From the NCBI GenBank assembly GCA_963781195.1, contig CAWAEZ010000009.1:558001-622000 (forward strand): 64,000 nt of DNA. Reading direction: 5' to 3'. The translations under genes and the position numbers were made by a program. The DNA comes from JAJPKK01 sp963781195 (GTDB lineage: Bacteria; Pseudomonadota; Alphaproteobacteria; Rhizobiales; Xanthobacteraceae). Numbering within the stretch: the stretch's first letter is position 1; every line of letters starts with the position of its first letter. This document shows, piece after piece, positions 50,727 through 58,455 of this stretch. The notes under the pieces are model-generated. The model worked only from the letters and a program-made list of their open reading frames with translations. It did not search any database and was not told the DNA's origin.

Positions 50727-51665
50727 ATGATGAGCACGAGAAAGCGCTTTCGGTACTTGATCGCGCAGGGCCGGCTGGTGCTGATGCCCGGCGCCTACGA
50801 CGCCCTGTCGGCGCGCATCATGGAAGCCGAAGGATTCGAAGCCATCATCGCCGGCGGCTATGCCGCGATCGGCAGCATGATGGGTCAGGCCGACATGGGC
50901 CAGTGCAACGTGCGCGACTATGCCGATCACTATGCCCGCATCTGCGCGGCGGTGAACATCCCGGTCTATGTCGACGGCGACACCGGTTTCGGCGGCGTCC
51001 ACAACGTCCGCGAGATGGTCCGCGCCTTCGAGGCCGCGGGCGTCGCCGGACTGTTCTTCAGCGACCAAGTGTTTCCGAACCGCTGCGGCTATCTCCCCGG
51101 CAAGCAGGTCGTCCCCGTCGAGCAGATGCTCGCGCGGGTCAAGGCCGCGCTCGACGCAAGGCGCGACGGCGACATGCTCATCGTGGCGCGGACCGACGCC
51201 GCCGGCGTGGACGGCATCGACGCCGCCATCGACCGCTGCCGGCTGTTCATGGCCGCCGGCGCCGACGCGGCCAAGCCCCAGGGCATCGACGCCATCGCCG
51301 ACATCAGGCGGGTGATCGCCGAGGTGCCCGGGCCGCATTTTGCCACCATCTCGCAGGCGGCGGGGCCCAAGCATCGCAGTCTCGCCGAGCTCGAGGAGGC
51401 CGGCGTCGCCACCGTGAGCTTCCCGTCGGTCGCGCTGTTCGCAGCCGCCCATGCCGTACGGCAGGTGGTGGCGAGCCTGAAGCGCGACAACTCGCTTGCG
51501 GCGGCCGGCGAGGCCCTGATGCCGTTGTCCGAGTACTACGATCTCGTCGGGCTGCGGGCGATGCTGGAGCGTGAGGAAGGCTATGACCGCGCGGCCGCCG
51601 GGCTCGTCGAGCCAGCAGGCGCTCCCCACGCGTCAGCGCGGGTCAGGCCCGCCGCGGCGCGCTGA
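50727..51665 (+). CDS. Isocitrate lyase/PEP mutase superfamily enzyme (methylisocitrate- or dimethylmalate-lyase-like)
   Basis: 312 aa from ATG 50727; a second ATG follows at 50730. TIM-barrel ICL/PEPM family: VLMPGAYDALSARIMEAEGF, VYVDGDTGFGGVHNV (Mg-binding Asp pair), FSDQVFPNRCGYLPGK with Cys120 in the gating loop (usually KKCGH or KRCGH, here NRCGY), IVARTDAAGVDGIDAAI. The H-to-Y change suggests a substrate other than methylisocitrate. With the LeuC/LeuD-like hydratase upstream, the likely sequence is hydrate an unsaturated diacid, then cleave it into pyruvate plus a shorter acid. Confidence 0.87.
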   Translation: MMSTRKRFRYLIAQGRLVLMPGAYDALSARIMEAEGFEAIIAGGYAAIGSMMGQADMGQCNVRDYADHYARICAAVNIPVYVDGDTGFGGVHNVREMVRAFEAAGVAGLFFSDQVFPNRCGYLPGKQVVPVEQMLARVKAALDARRDGDMLIVARTDAAGVDGIDAAIDRCRLFMAAGADAAKPQGIDAIADIRRVIAEVPGPHFATISQAAGPKHRSLAELEEAGVATVSFPSVALFAAAHAVRQVVASLKRDNSLAAAGEALMPLSEYYDLVGLRAMLEREEGYDRAAAGLVEPAGAPHASARVRPAAAR

Positions 51666-52135
51666 GGGGGCGGAGGGCGAGCGTGGCAAAACCGCCACTT
51701 TGCGCCAAAATCACCCCGTTCTGCTTCAAACGCCACTGCAATGTCTGACGATTGATCTAAATTTGGTTAAGGTGCGACGGAAGGGGGCGATAAGTTGGGT
51801 GGGATTGCAAGCGGGTTCTCCAATTCCGACATCGCGGTGGGAGCGGGCGGGCGTGCCCGCACGTCGCCTCCCGGTCGGATTTGGGCTTCGCCGTCCCAGC
51901 TGGAGAAACGCGCCGAATCCGGCCCGTCGCCGGCCGCCACCGCCGCCGTGTCCCACCTCGCGCGGGCGTTTGCACCGGGCGTCGGGAAAGCCGGCGCAAC
52001 CGAAGAGTGCCAGACGGACAGATGTCACTGGCCAGCGGACAGGTGTCACTGGTCGAGACGCATGCCGGATACCCGCATCGTCTCCCATTCGCAATTTGGT
52101 GTGCCGGGCGTTCGGCCGGCCGGGGAAGGGCAGCG
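51666..52135. other. Gene-free interval
   Basis: About 470 bp between the lyase-family gene and the Cys-rich secreted protein. I find no convincing gene. A 21-bp direct repeat of the type cggaca(g)(a/g)tgtcactgg occurs twice at about 52014-52055. Short open frames here overlap each other in several phases and lack ribosome sites. Confidence 0.45.
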
Positions 52136-52504
52136 ATGAAAGCCGCGATTTGGGCGCTGTTGGTGACCGCCATGCTCGTCTGCGTGACGAGCCTCGGCGC
52201 GCTCGCCGCCGACGCGCCCCCGCCGCCGCCCGCGCCTTTCACGCCGGTGCCGCCACCGAGCGAAGGCATCCCGCAATTCACCTATTCCTGGCAGGCGCTT
52301 CCCCTGCTACCGCGGCGGTTCCAGAATCACTGCGGTTTCTTTCAGGGGCATTACGTCTGCGCCGACCACTGCGGTCAAACCTATCAGCTCTACTTCTGTT
52401 CGCCGGTGTCGTTCGGCTGTTGCCATATCGGGCACGGCTATTGCGGCGGCGAGGGTGGATTGCGCTGCGGGACGTGGCCGTTCGTATTCCCGTTTCAGAA
52501 CTGA
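52136..52504 (+). CDS. Small secreted Cys-rich protein
   Basis: 122 aa from ATG 52136, preceded by GGGGAAGGG. Signal peptide 1-25 (TSLGALAAD). A Pro-rich linker (APPPPPAPFTPVPPP) precedes an ~80-residue domain with nine cysteines (NHCGFF, VCADHCGQ, YFCSP, FGCCHIGHGYCGGEG, LRCG) and aromatic residues. Such density implies disulfide bonds and an extracellular or periplasmic location. I do not recognise the family. No enzyme motif is visible. Confidence 0.65.
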   Translation: MKAAIWALLVTAMLVCVTSLGALAADAPPPPPAPFTPVPPPSEGIPQFTYSWQALPLLPRRFQNHCGFFQGHYVCADHCGQTYQLYFCSPVSFGCCHIGHGYCGGEGGLRCGTWPFVFPFQN

Positions 52505-52879
52505 GGGAACCATCGTAGAAGGAGTGGAAGAGCGCAATTGATCAATGGCCTGCCCGGTGCGATGATACCGAGCGGTAAGAGTTCCTGCCGGAGTCCGAGG
52601 GCGACGGGGTGCTGGCAGGGGAGCGGGGCTATCCACGGTTTTCGGGGGGGCCTGCCCGTGTCGACGAGTTTGTTCGTGGTAGATACGGGGGTGATGCGTC
52701 GCTAGAACTTGTGGGCTGGACCGGTGACGGTTGGGGACGACGGGCTTTCCATGGATTTTTCATCTGCGCCATCGGGGCGATCCGATCGTATTGGCGTGTC
52801 CGCTGCAGCACCGGGTTCCCGGCGCGCCGGCGGGGCCGACGCCGATGATGAGCGCGCTGTCCGGGCCGCAAGGCAGACA
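52505..52879. other. Interval without a convincing gene before HpnG
   Basis: 375 bp, reduced to about 200-250 bp if HpnG starts further upstream at 52709 or 52751. Short frames occur but their translations are Gly/Arg-rich and without a ribosome site. A promoter for HpnG probably lies here. Confidence 0.4.
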
Positions 52880-53617
52880 GTGTGGCCGACGATCGCAGTC
52901 ACCTGCCTCGCGTTCGAATCACGCATCGCCGCCGGACCGGGGGTCGCCGTCCTGCATGGCCACATTCCCAATCTGCGCATTGCGCTGGAAAATGCGATCT
53001 CGCGCGGCTGCAGCGGGATCATCAGTTTCGGCATCGCCGGGGGCCTGGCCCCCGAGCTCGCCCCGGGAGCCTGGGTGGTGGCGTCGGGGGTTGTCGCCCC
53101 GCACAAGCGCTACCCGACCGATCGCGACTGGGCGCGGCGGCTGCTCAAAGCGCTCGGCTCCGCCATCCACGCCGATATCGCCGGCGTCGACGAGGCCGTC
53201 GCGGAACCGATCGGCAAGCGATGGCTGCGCGACGCGACCGCGAGCGTGGCGGTCGACATGGAGTCCCATATCGCTGCCGAGGCGGCCGAGGCCCACGGAC
53301 TTCCTTTTGCCGCCTGCCGGGTGATCATCGATCCGGCCCACCGCTCGCTGCCGCCCGCGGCGCTGGTCGACCTGCGTCCGGACGGGACGCCCGACGTCTC
53401 CGCGGTTTTGCGCTCGGTGATCCGGCAGCCGTTCCAACTGCCCGAGTTGTTGCGCGTGGCCGCCGACGCGCGTGCGGCGCAGGTCGCGCTGCGTGCCGGC
53501 CGCCGCCGCCTCGGACCCGGCCTGAGCTTCCCGGGCTTCCACCCGACGGTCGCGGCCGCCACAACCGATGCTGCACGCGATCACGAACTGGCCGTCGTGT
53601 TGGGTTCCGCCGAATAG
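52880..53617 (+). CDS. hpnG: Hopanoid-associated phosphorylase HpnG
   Basis: 245 aa from GTG 52880, chosen because the first strand (MWPTIAVTCLAFESRIAAGP) begins there and AAGG lies 7-8 bp upstream; GTG 52709 or ATG 52751 would add 43-57 unrelated residues. The protein follows the nucleoside-phosphorylase fold (SFGIAGGLAPELAPGAWVVA, MESHIAAEAAEAHGLP). HpnG removes adenine from adenosylhopane to give ribosylhopane 1-phosphate in bacteriohopanetetrol synthesis. The other hpn genes are not in the window. Confidence 0.82.
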   Translation: MWPTIAVTCLAFESRIAAGPGVAVLHGHIPNLRIALENAISRGCSGIISFGIAGGLAPELAPGAWVVASGVVAPHKRYPTDRDWARRLLKALGSAIHADIAGVDEAVAEPIGKRWLRDATASVAVDMESHIAAEAAEAHGLPFAACRVIIDPAHRSLPPAALVDLRPDGTPDVSAVLRSVIRQPFQLPELLRVAADARAAQVALRAGRRRLGPGLSFPGFHPTVAAATTDAARDHELAVVLGSAE

Positions 53618-53673
53618 GCGAGGCAGCCGATACGCCCAGGCGCCGAATCAGCCAGGCGCCGAATCGGCCAAGC
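53609..53673. repeat. Short tandem repeat with 16-17 bp units starting GCCGA(A)T
   Basis: Four units, the first overlapping the HpnG stop codon: gccgaataggcgaggca, gccgatacgcccaggc, gccgaatcagccaggc and gccgaatcggccaagc. The last two differ at two positions. The GAATCGGCCAAGCC core matches that of the 16-bp array at 37275-37322. Confidence 0.8.
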
Positions 53674-53755
53674 CTGTCCCGGCACCACCCGACCCGTTAT
53701 TCTCCCGAACGGACGCAACGTCCGCGCATCGATAACAAGCGCAGGGAGGAATTCC

Positions 53756-54160
53756 ATGCACAAATTGATGATTCCGGCCGTCACCCTAGCCGTCGGCATC
53801 GCCGCCGCGACAGCTTGGTCGCAGACCCCGGCGCCGTCTCGCTTCCAGGCGACGCCCTATTTCACCACCCCGCTCGAAGGCGACGCCAGCCGCATCGTGA
53901 AGCTGCAGTCGGTCGTGATCCCGCCCGGCGCCGGCAACGAATTCCACCGTCATCCCGGCGACCAATGGGCGGCGGTCCAGGAGGGCGAAGTCACTTTCAC
54001 CATCAAGGGCCAGGCGCCGCGAACCTTGAAGGTCGGCGACAGCGTCTACATTCCCCGCGGCACCGTTCACCGCAATCAGAACCTGACCGACAAGCCGGCG
54101 CGCTCGATCGAGCTCGTCATCGTCGAGAAGGACAAGCCCCAGGTCGAAGTGACGAACTGA
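53756..54160 (+). CDS. Secreted cupin-fold protein
   Basis: 134 aa. Signal peptide 1-22 (LAVGIAAATAWSQ). One cupin barrel: VVIPPGAGNEFHRHPGDQWAAVQEGEVTFTI with His64 and His66 as metal-type residues, then LKVGDSVYIPRGTVHRNQN with a further His. The protein would be a periplasmic small-molecule binder or enzyme. A strong hairpin terminator follows 20 bp after the stop. No operon partner. Confidence 0.85.
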   Translation: MHKLMIPAVTLAVGIAAATAWSQTPAPSRFQATPYFTTPLEGDASRIVKLQSVVIPPGAGNEFHRHPGDQWAAVQEGEVTFTIKGQAPRTLKVGDSVYIPRGTVHRNQNLTDKPARSIELVIVEKDKPQVEVTN

Positions 54161-54179
54161 GCGGACCCGCATGCAATTC

Positions 54180-54229
54180 ATGGCCGGGCTCGCCCCTGGA
54201 CGTGTCCAGGGATCGTCCCGGCCATTTTT
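54180..54229 (+). terminator. Rho-independent terminator, nested hairpin
   Basis: The outer stem atggccggg / cccggccat (54180-54188 and 54217-54225) encloses a second stem cccctgga / tccaggg, and is followed by a run of five T. It also may serve the convergent thiolase gene ending at 54260. Confidence 0.8.
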
Positions 54230-54259
54230 CCGCACGAATCAGCCGACCTCGCCGTTCGG

Positions 54260-55423
54260 CTATCGGATCCGCTCGAGAATACTGACGTAGTTGGCGACGG
54301 CGGCGCCGCCCATGTTGAAGATGCCGCCGACCGTGGCGTCGCGCACCTGCATGTCGCCGGCCTGGCCGCACACCTGCATCGCCGTGAGTGCATGCATCGA
54401 AACGCCGGTGGCGCCGATCGGATGCCCTTTGGACTTGAGGCCGCCGGAGGGATTGACCGGCAGCGGGCCGTCCTTGAGGGTCATGCCTTCCGCGATGGCG
54501 CGCGCCCCTTCGCCCTCGGGAACGAGGCCCATCGCCTCGTACTCGATCAATTCGGCGATGGTGAAGCAGTCATGGGTCTCGACGAAGGAGAGATCGCCGA
54601 GCGCGGTCCCGGCCTCGGCGAGCGCACGCCGCCACGCCTCCGCGCAGCCTTCGAATTTGAGGATGTCGCGCTTCGACATCGGCAGGAAGTCCTGGACGTG
54701 GGCCGCGCCGCGGAACACCACCGCCTTGCGCATGGCGAGCGCGGTTCCGACATCGGCGAGCACCAGCGCGGCAGCGCCGTCGGACACCAGCGAGCAATCG
54801 GTGCGCTTGAGCGGGCCGGCGACAAACGGATTTTTTTCGCTCTCGGTGCGGCAGAACGCAAAGCCGAGGTCGCGGCGCATCTGGGCATAGGGGTTCGCCA
54901 CCCCGTTCTTGTGATTCTTCGCGGCAATCAGCGCCAAGGCGTCGGACTGGTCGCCGTATTTCTGGAAATAGCGCGCGGCGATCTGGCCGAAAATGCCGGC
55001 AAAGCCGCCGTCGATGTCGGCCTCCTCGCGGACATAGGAGGCCTTGAGGAGGTTCCGGCCGATTTCCGCCGGCGGCGTCTTCGTCATCTGCTCGACCCCG
55101 ACCACGAGCACGATTCGGGCGCCCGCCGTGATGGCGCGCAGGCCGTGATGGACGGCGGCCGATCCCGTGGCGCAGGCGTTTTCCACCCGCGTCGCCGGCT
55201 TGAAGCGCAGGTCGGGCGAAGCCTGCAGGACGAGCGATGCCGTGAAGTCCTGGGGCGAGAAACCGGCATTGAAATGCCCGAGCAGGATTTCGTCGACGTC
55301 GCGCGCATCGACGCCGGCATCCGCGAGGGCCTCGGTGGCCGCCCGGACGATGAGGCTCTCGACCAATTCGGCCTCGAGCCGCCCGAACGGGGTATGCGCC
55401 CAGCCGATGATACAGGCGGTCAT
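54260..55423 (-). CDS. Thiolase-family acetyl-CoA acetyltransferase (SCP-x type)
   Basis: 387 aa. Thiolase fold: VENACATGSAAVH with the nucleophile Cys84, VETHDCFTIAELIEYEAMGL and the C-terminal GHPIGATGVSM with the active His. The NPSGGLKSKGHPIGATG ending and the short N-terminus place it with SCP-x / archaeal thiolases. These commonly work with a DUF35 OB-fold partner protein, but no such gene is adjacent here. It probably degrades branched or aromatic side-chain acyl-CoAs. Confidence 0.88.
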   Translation of the reverse strand: MTACIIGWAHTPFGRLEAELVESLIVRAATEALADAGVDARDVDEILLGHFNAGFSPQDFTASLVLQASPDLRFKPATRVENACATGSAAVHHGLRAITAGARIVLVVGVEQMTKTPPAEIGRNLLKASYVREEADIDGGFAGIFGQIAARYFQKYGDQSDALALIAAKNHKNGVANPYAQMRRDLGFAFCRTESEKNPFVAGPLKRTDCSLVSDGAAALVLADVGTALAMRKAVVFRGAAHVQDFLPMSKRDILKFEGCAEAWRRALAEAGTALGDLSFVETHDCFTIAELIEYEAMGLVPEGEGARAIAEGMTLKDGPLPVNPSGGLKSKGHPIGATGVSMHALTAMQVCGQAGDMQVRDATVGGIFNMGGAAVANYVSILERIR

Positions 55424-55632
55424 GAAACCCTTCCCTTCTCCGAATCTTCGTTGCGCCGAATTTTGGTCGCTTTATGAGCGCGTGTTCGCCAGGATCGCGG
55501 TGGAAAGATAATCATGGGTGGCGTGCGCCGTCAGCACCTTTGCCGGCGGCGTAGACGATGGGGTAGGGCCTCGGGGGGCTTGTTCACACATGGCGATTAT
55601 GGCCTCCCAATTCGACACAGGGATCGGATGAC

Positions 55633-57084
55633 GTGACAGCTATGCACAAAACGCTTGCCGCCCTCGCGTCCGCGTTTCTGATCGCGGTGTTTTACGGCGG
55701 ACAGGTCCGGGCCGAAGCGCATCTCCTGATCGACGCCGAATCCGGCAAGGTTCTGGAGAGCGAAAACCCCACCTATCCCTGGTACCCCGCCTCGGTCACC
55801 AAGATGATGACCGCCTACGTGACGCTCAAGGCGTTGCGGGAGCAGCGAATCACCCTCGATTCCGTGTTCGTCGTCGGCCCCAACGCGGCGGCTCAGCAGC
55901 CCTCCAAGATGGGCTTCAAGGTGGGCACCCAGCTGACCGTCGACAACGCCTTGAAGATGATGCTGGTCCACTCGGCGAACGACATGGCGGTGGTGCTGGC
56001 CGAGGGCGTCTCGGGTTCCATCGACAAGTTCTCGGCCGAGATGAACGGCTATGCCCAGCAGCTCGGCATGACGCAGACCCATTACGTCAACCCCAACGGC
56101 CTGCCGGACGACCAGCAGATCACCTCCGCCCGGGATCTCGCGATCCTGGCCCGGGCCCTGCTCCACGAGTTCCCCGACTTCGATTCGTATTGGCGCATCG
56201 GGTCGATCCGGCTGGGCAAACGGGTCATCCGCAACACCAACCGCCTGCTCGACGCCTACCCGGGCGCCGACGGCATGAAGACCGGCTTCATCTGCGCGTC
56301 CGGGTTCAACTTGGTGGCGAGCGCGACCCGCGGCAACCGGCGCCTGATCGCGGTGGTGCTGGGAGCGCCCTCCTCCGCCGCCCGCGCCGGCCGGGCCGCG
56401 CAGATGTTCGAGCGCGGCTTTGCCGCCAATGCCAGCAGTCCGCTGTCGTGGCTGAGTGGGCCGTCGCTCGGCACCGTGGATGCGCTGGGGCCGATCGATG
56501 CGATCCCGCTCAACCTGCGTGACGAGATCTGCGGCAAGGCCCGCCACCGTCCTGCCGCGGAGGACGAAGAGGATACCCCGTCGGCAAATGCGGACGACGC
56601 CGGCCAGCGTTCGTTCCTGCTGACCAGCGTCCACACGCCGAAGTTCTCCGAAATCCTGACCTCGGGTCTCGCCTCGCCGCCGATCGACGTCCACGTCGGA
56701 CCGCCCGGCAAGTGGGGCTCGCCCGCCGCCGCAATGGCGGTCGCCGAGCCGGCCAAGCACAAGCCGAAGCCCGCCGTCCACGCCGCCGCGACGTCACCGA
56801 AGGACGCCGCCGAGCCGGGAACGGAAAAACCTCGCGCTGCCGAAGGCGGCGCCGCGAAACCGGCGAAGACCGCGAAAATCTCGGCGGACAAACCGGCCGG
56901 CGACAAGCCGAAGCCGAAGGCGGCCGCGACACCGCCCAAAGCCGCCGGCAGCGCCGATAAGCCCAAGACGTCCACATCGGCGCCCACCGACTTGCGGCCC
57001 GCCATCAACGCCGACAAGCCGAAGCCCAAGCCGGTGGCCGCCATCAAGCCGAAGCCGGCGCCCGCACAGACCGAGGCGCAGTGA
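55633..57084 (+). CDS. D-alanyl-D-alanine carboxypeptidase (PBP5/6-type) with a long Pro/Lys/Ala-rich tail
   Basis: 483 aa from GTG 55633, with AGGGA nine bases upstream; an ATG at 55642 (residue 4) would also do. Signal peptide 1-27 (FYGGQVRAEAH). Serine peptidase S11 motifs: SVTK (Ser54, Lys57), SAN (Ser114) and KTG (216-218). It trims the terminal D-Ala of peptidoglycan stem peptides. Residues ~330-483 form a low-complexity Lys/Pro/Ala tail (KPKPAVHAAAT, KPKPKPVAAIKPKPAPAQ) instead of the amphipathic membrane anchor of PBP5, resembling the periplasm-spanning part of TonB. The tail may span the wall or bind anionic polymers. Confidence 0.93.
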   Translation: MTAMHKTLAALASAFLIAVFYGGQVRAEAHLLIDAESGKVLESENPTYPWYPASVTKMMTAYVTLKALREQRITLDSVFVVGPNAAAQQPSKMGFKVGTQLTVDNALKMMLVHSANDMAVVLAEGVSGSIDKFSAEMNGYAQQLGMTQTHYVNPNGLPDDQQITSARDLAILARALLHEFPDFDSYWRIGSIRLGKRVIRNTNRLLDAYPGADGMKTGFICASGFNLVASATRGNRRLIAVVLGAPSSAARAGRAAQMFERGFAANASSPLSWLSGPSLGTVDALGPIDAIPLNLRDEICGKARHRPAAEDEEDTPSANADDAGQRSFLLTSVHTPKFSEILTSGLASPPIDVHVGPPGKWGSPAAAMAVAEPAKHKPKPAVHAAATSPKDAAEPGTEKPRAAEGGAAKPAKTAKISADKPAGDKPKPKAAATPPKAAGSADKPKTSTSAPTDLRPAINADKPKPKPVAAIKPKPAPAQTEAQ

Positions 57085-57148
57085 CCCCTGCGCCTTGAAC
57101 GGCGCGCGATCGGGATTAGATCGCGCGCTCGACGCTGTTGACGGGAGC

Positions 57149-58318
57149 ATGGCCGTGCCCGAAAAGTCCGCCGCCTTGCACAGCGATGCGCGCGCGCGAA
57201 AGCCGGGGCCTCCGCTTCCCGTGAGCGTGCTGACCGGCTTTCTCGGCGCCGGCAAGACGACCCTTCTCAACCGCCTGCTCAAGGATCCCGCGCTCGCCGA
57301 CACCGCGGTGATCATCAACGAATTCGGCGAGATCGGCCTCGACCACCTGCTGGTCGAGCAGGTCGACGACGGCGTCGTGCTGCTGTCGACCGGATGCCTG
57401 TGCTGCACCATGCGCGGCGACCTCGTCGAGGCGCTGGAGCGGCTCACCCGCAACCTCGACAACGGACGCGCCGCGTTCTCGCGCGTCGTCATCGAGACCA
57501 CCGGCCTCGCCGATCCGGCGCCGGTGCTGCACACCACCATGGTGCACCCCTATCTCGTCCTGCGTTACCGGCTCGACGGCGTCATCGCCGTGGTCGACGC
57601 GGTCAACGGCGCCGACACGCTCGAGCGGTATCCGGAAGCGGTGAAACAGGCCGCGGTCGCCGACCGCATCGTGCTCACCAAGACAGACCTCGTGGGAGCC
57701 GACCGCGCGGGCGCGCTCCGCACCCTGATGCAGCGGCTGCGGGCGCTCAACCCGGCGGCTCCGATCCTCGATGCGGCCGCGGGTGAGGCGGTGGCCGCAC
57801 GACTTTTCGACTGCGGCCTCTACGATCCCGCCACCAAGACGCCGGACGTGCGGCGCTGGCTTGCGGCCGAGGCCTACGCGGACGCCTCGGGCGCAGACCC
57901 GCAGGGCACGCACGCCCATCGCCATGATCCCAATCGGCATGACGCCCGCATCCGCGCGTTCTGCCTGTCGACCGAGGCCGCGATCCCGGCGAGCGCGTTC
58001 GAGATGTTCCTCGAGCTGATCCGCTCGATGCACGGACCGAAGCTGTTGCGCATGAAGGGCGTGGTGAAGCTCGCCGAGACGCCGGACACCCCGATGGTGG
58101 TTCACGCCGTCCAGCACATCATGCACCCGCTCGCCCAGCTCCCCGCCTGGCCCGACGCCGATGCCCGCACCCGCATGGTCTTCATCGTGCGCGACATCGA
58201 CCCGCGCACCATCAGCGAGCTGTTCGACGCCTTCCTCGGCGCCGCCGCACCCGACCGCGCCGACCGCGCGGCCCTGACCGACAACCCGCTGGTGCCGTTC
58301 GGCGGTTTGGACCGCTAG
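57149..58318 (+). CDS. COG0523 (CobW/P47K) GTPase, probable metallochaperone
   Basis: 389 aa from ATG 57149 with GGGAG upstream; a TTG at 57095 would add 18 residues. Walker A GFLGAGKTT (30-38), INEFGEIGLD, the CxCC metal-binding motif CLCC (Cys83, 85, 86), ETTGLADPAP and TKTDL. A His-rich stretch THAHRHDPNRHD lies near residue 265 and is typical of zinc, cobalt or nickel metallochaperones of this class. The C-terminal CobW domain ends near residue 370. No metal-uptake or Zur-regulated genes are adjacent, so the client metal enzyme is not clear. Confidence 0.92.
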   Translation: MAVPEKSAALHSDARARKPGPPLPVSVLTGFLGAGKTTLLNRLLKDPALADTAVIINEFGEIGLDHLLVEQVDDGVVLLSTGCLCCTMRGDLVEALERLTRNLDNGRAAFSRVVIETTGLADPAPVLHTTMVHPYLVLRYRLDGVIAVVDAVNGADTLERYPEAVKQAAVADRIVLTKTDLVGADRAGALRTLMQRLRALNPAAPILDAAAGEAVAARLFDCGLYDPATKTPDVRRWLAAEAYADASGADPQGTHAHRHDPNRHDARIRAFCLSTEAAIPASAFEMFLELIRSMHGPKLLRMKGVVKLAETPDTPMVVHAVQHIMHPLAQLPAWPDADARTRMVFIVRDIDPRTISELFDAFLGAAAPDRADRAALTDNPLVPFGGLDR

Positions 58319-58455
58319 CGACGCGGCGTCAGGCTTTCCGCCGGGGCTTGCCACCCGCCGGCAACTCCCCGAAGGTGCGGCGCGATCGCGCCATCGCTCC
58401 GAAGGCGCGGCCAGGAACCCCGGAAGCGGCCCTTGCGGCGCCCTGGGAGGCCCCC

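Noticed and set aside
52609..52848. Possible 79-aa protein before HpnG
   Set aside because: Gly/Arg-rich, no ribosome site and it overlaps the alternative starts of HpnG in another frame.
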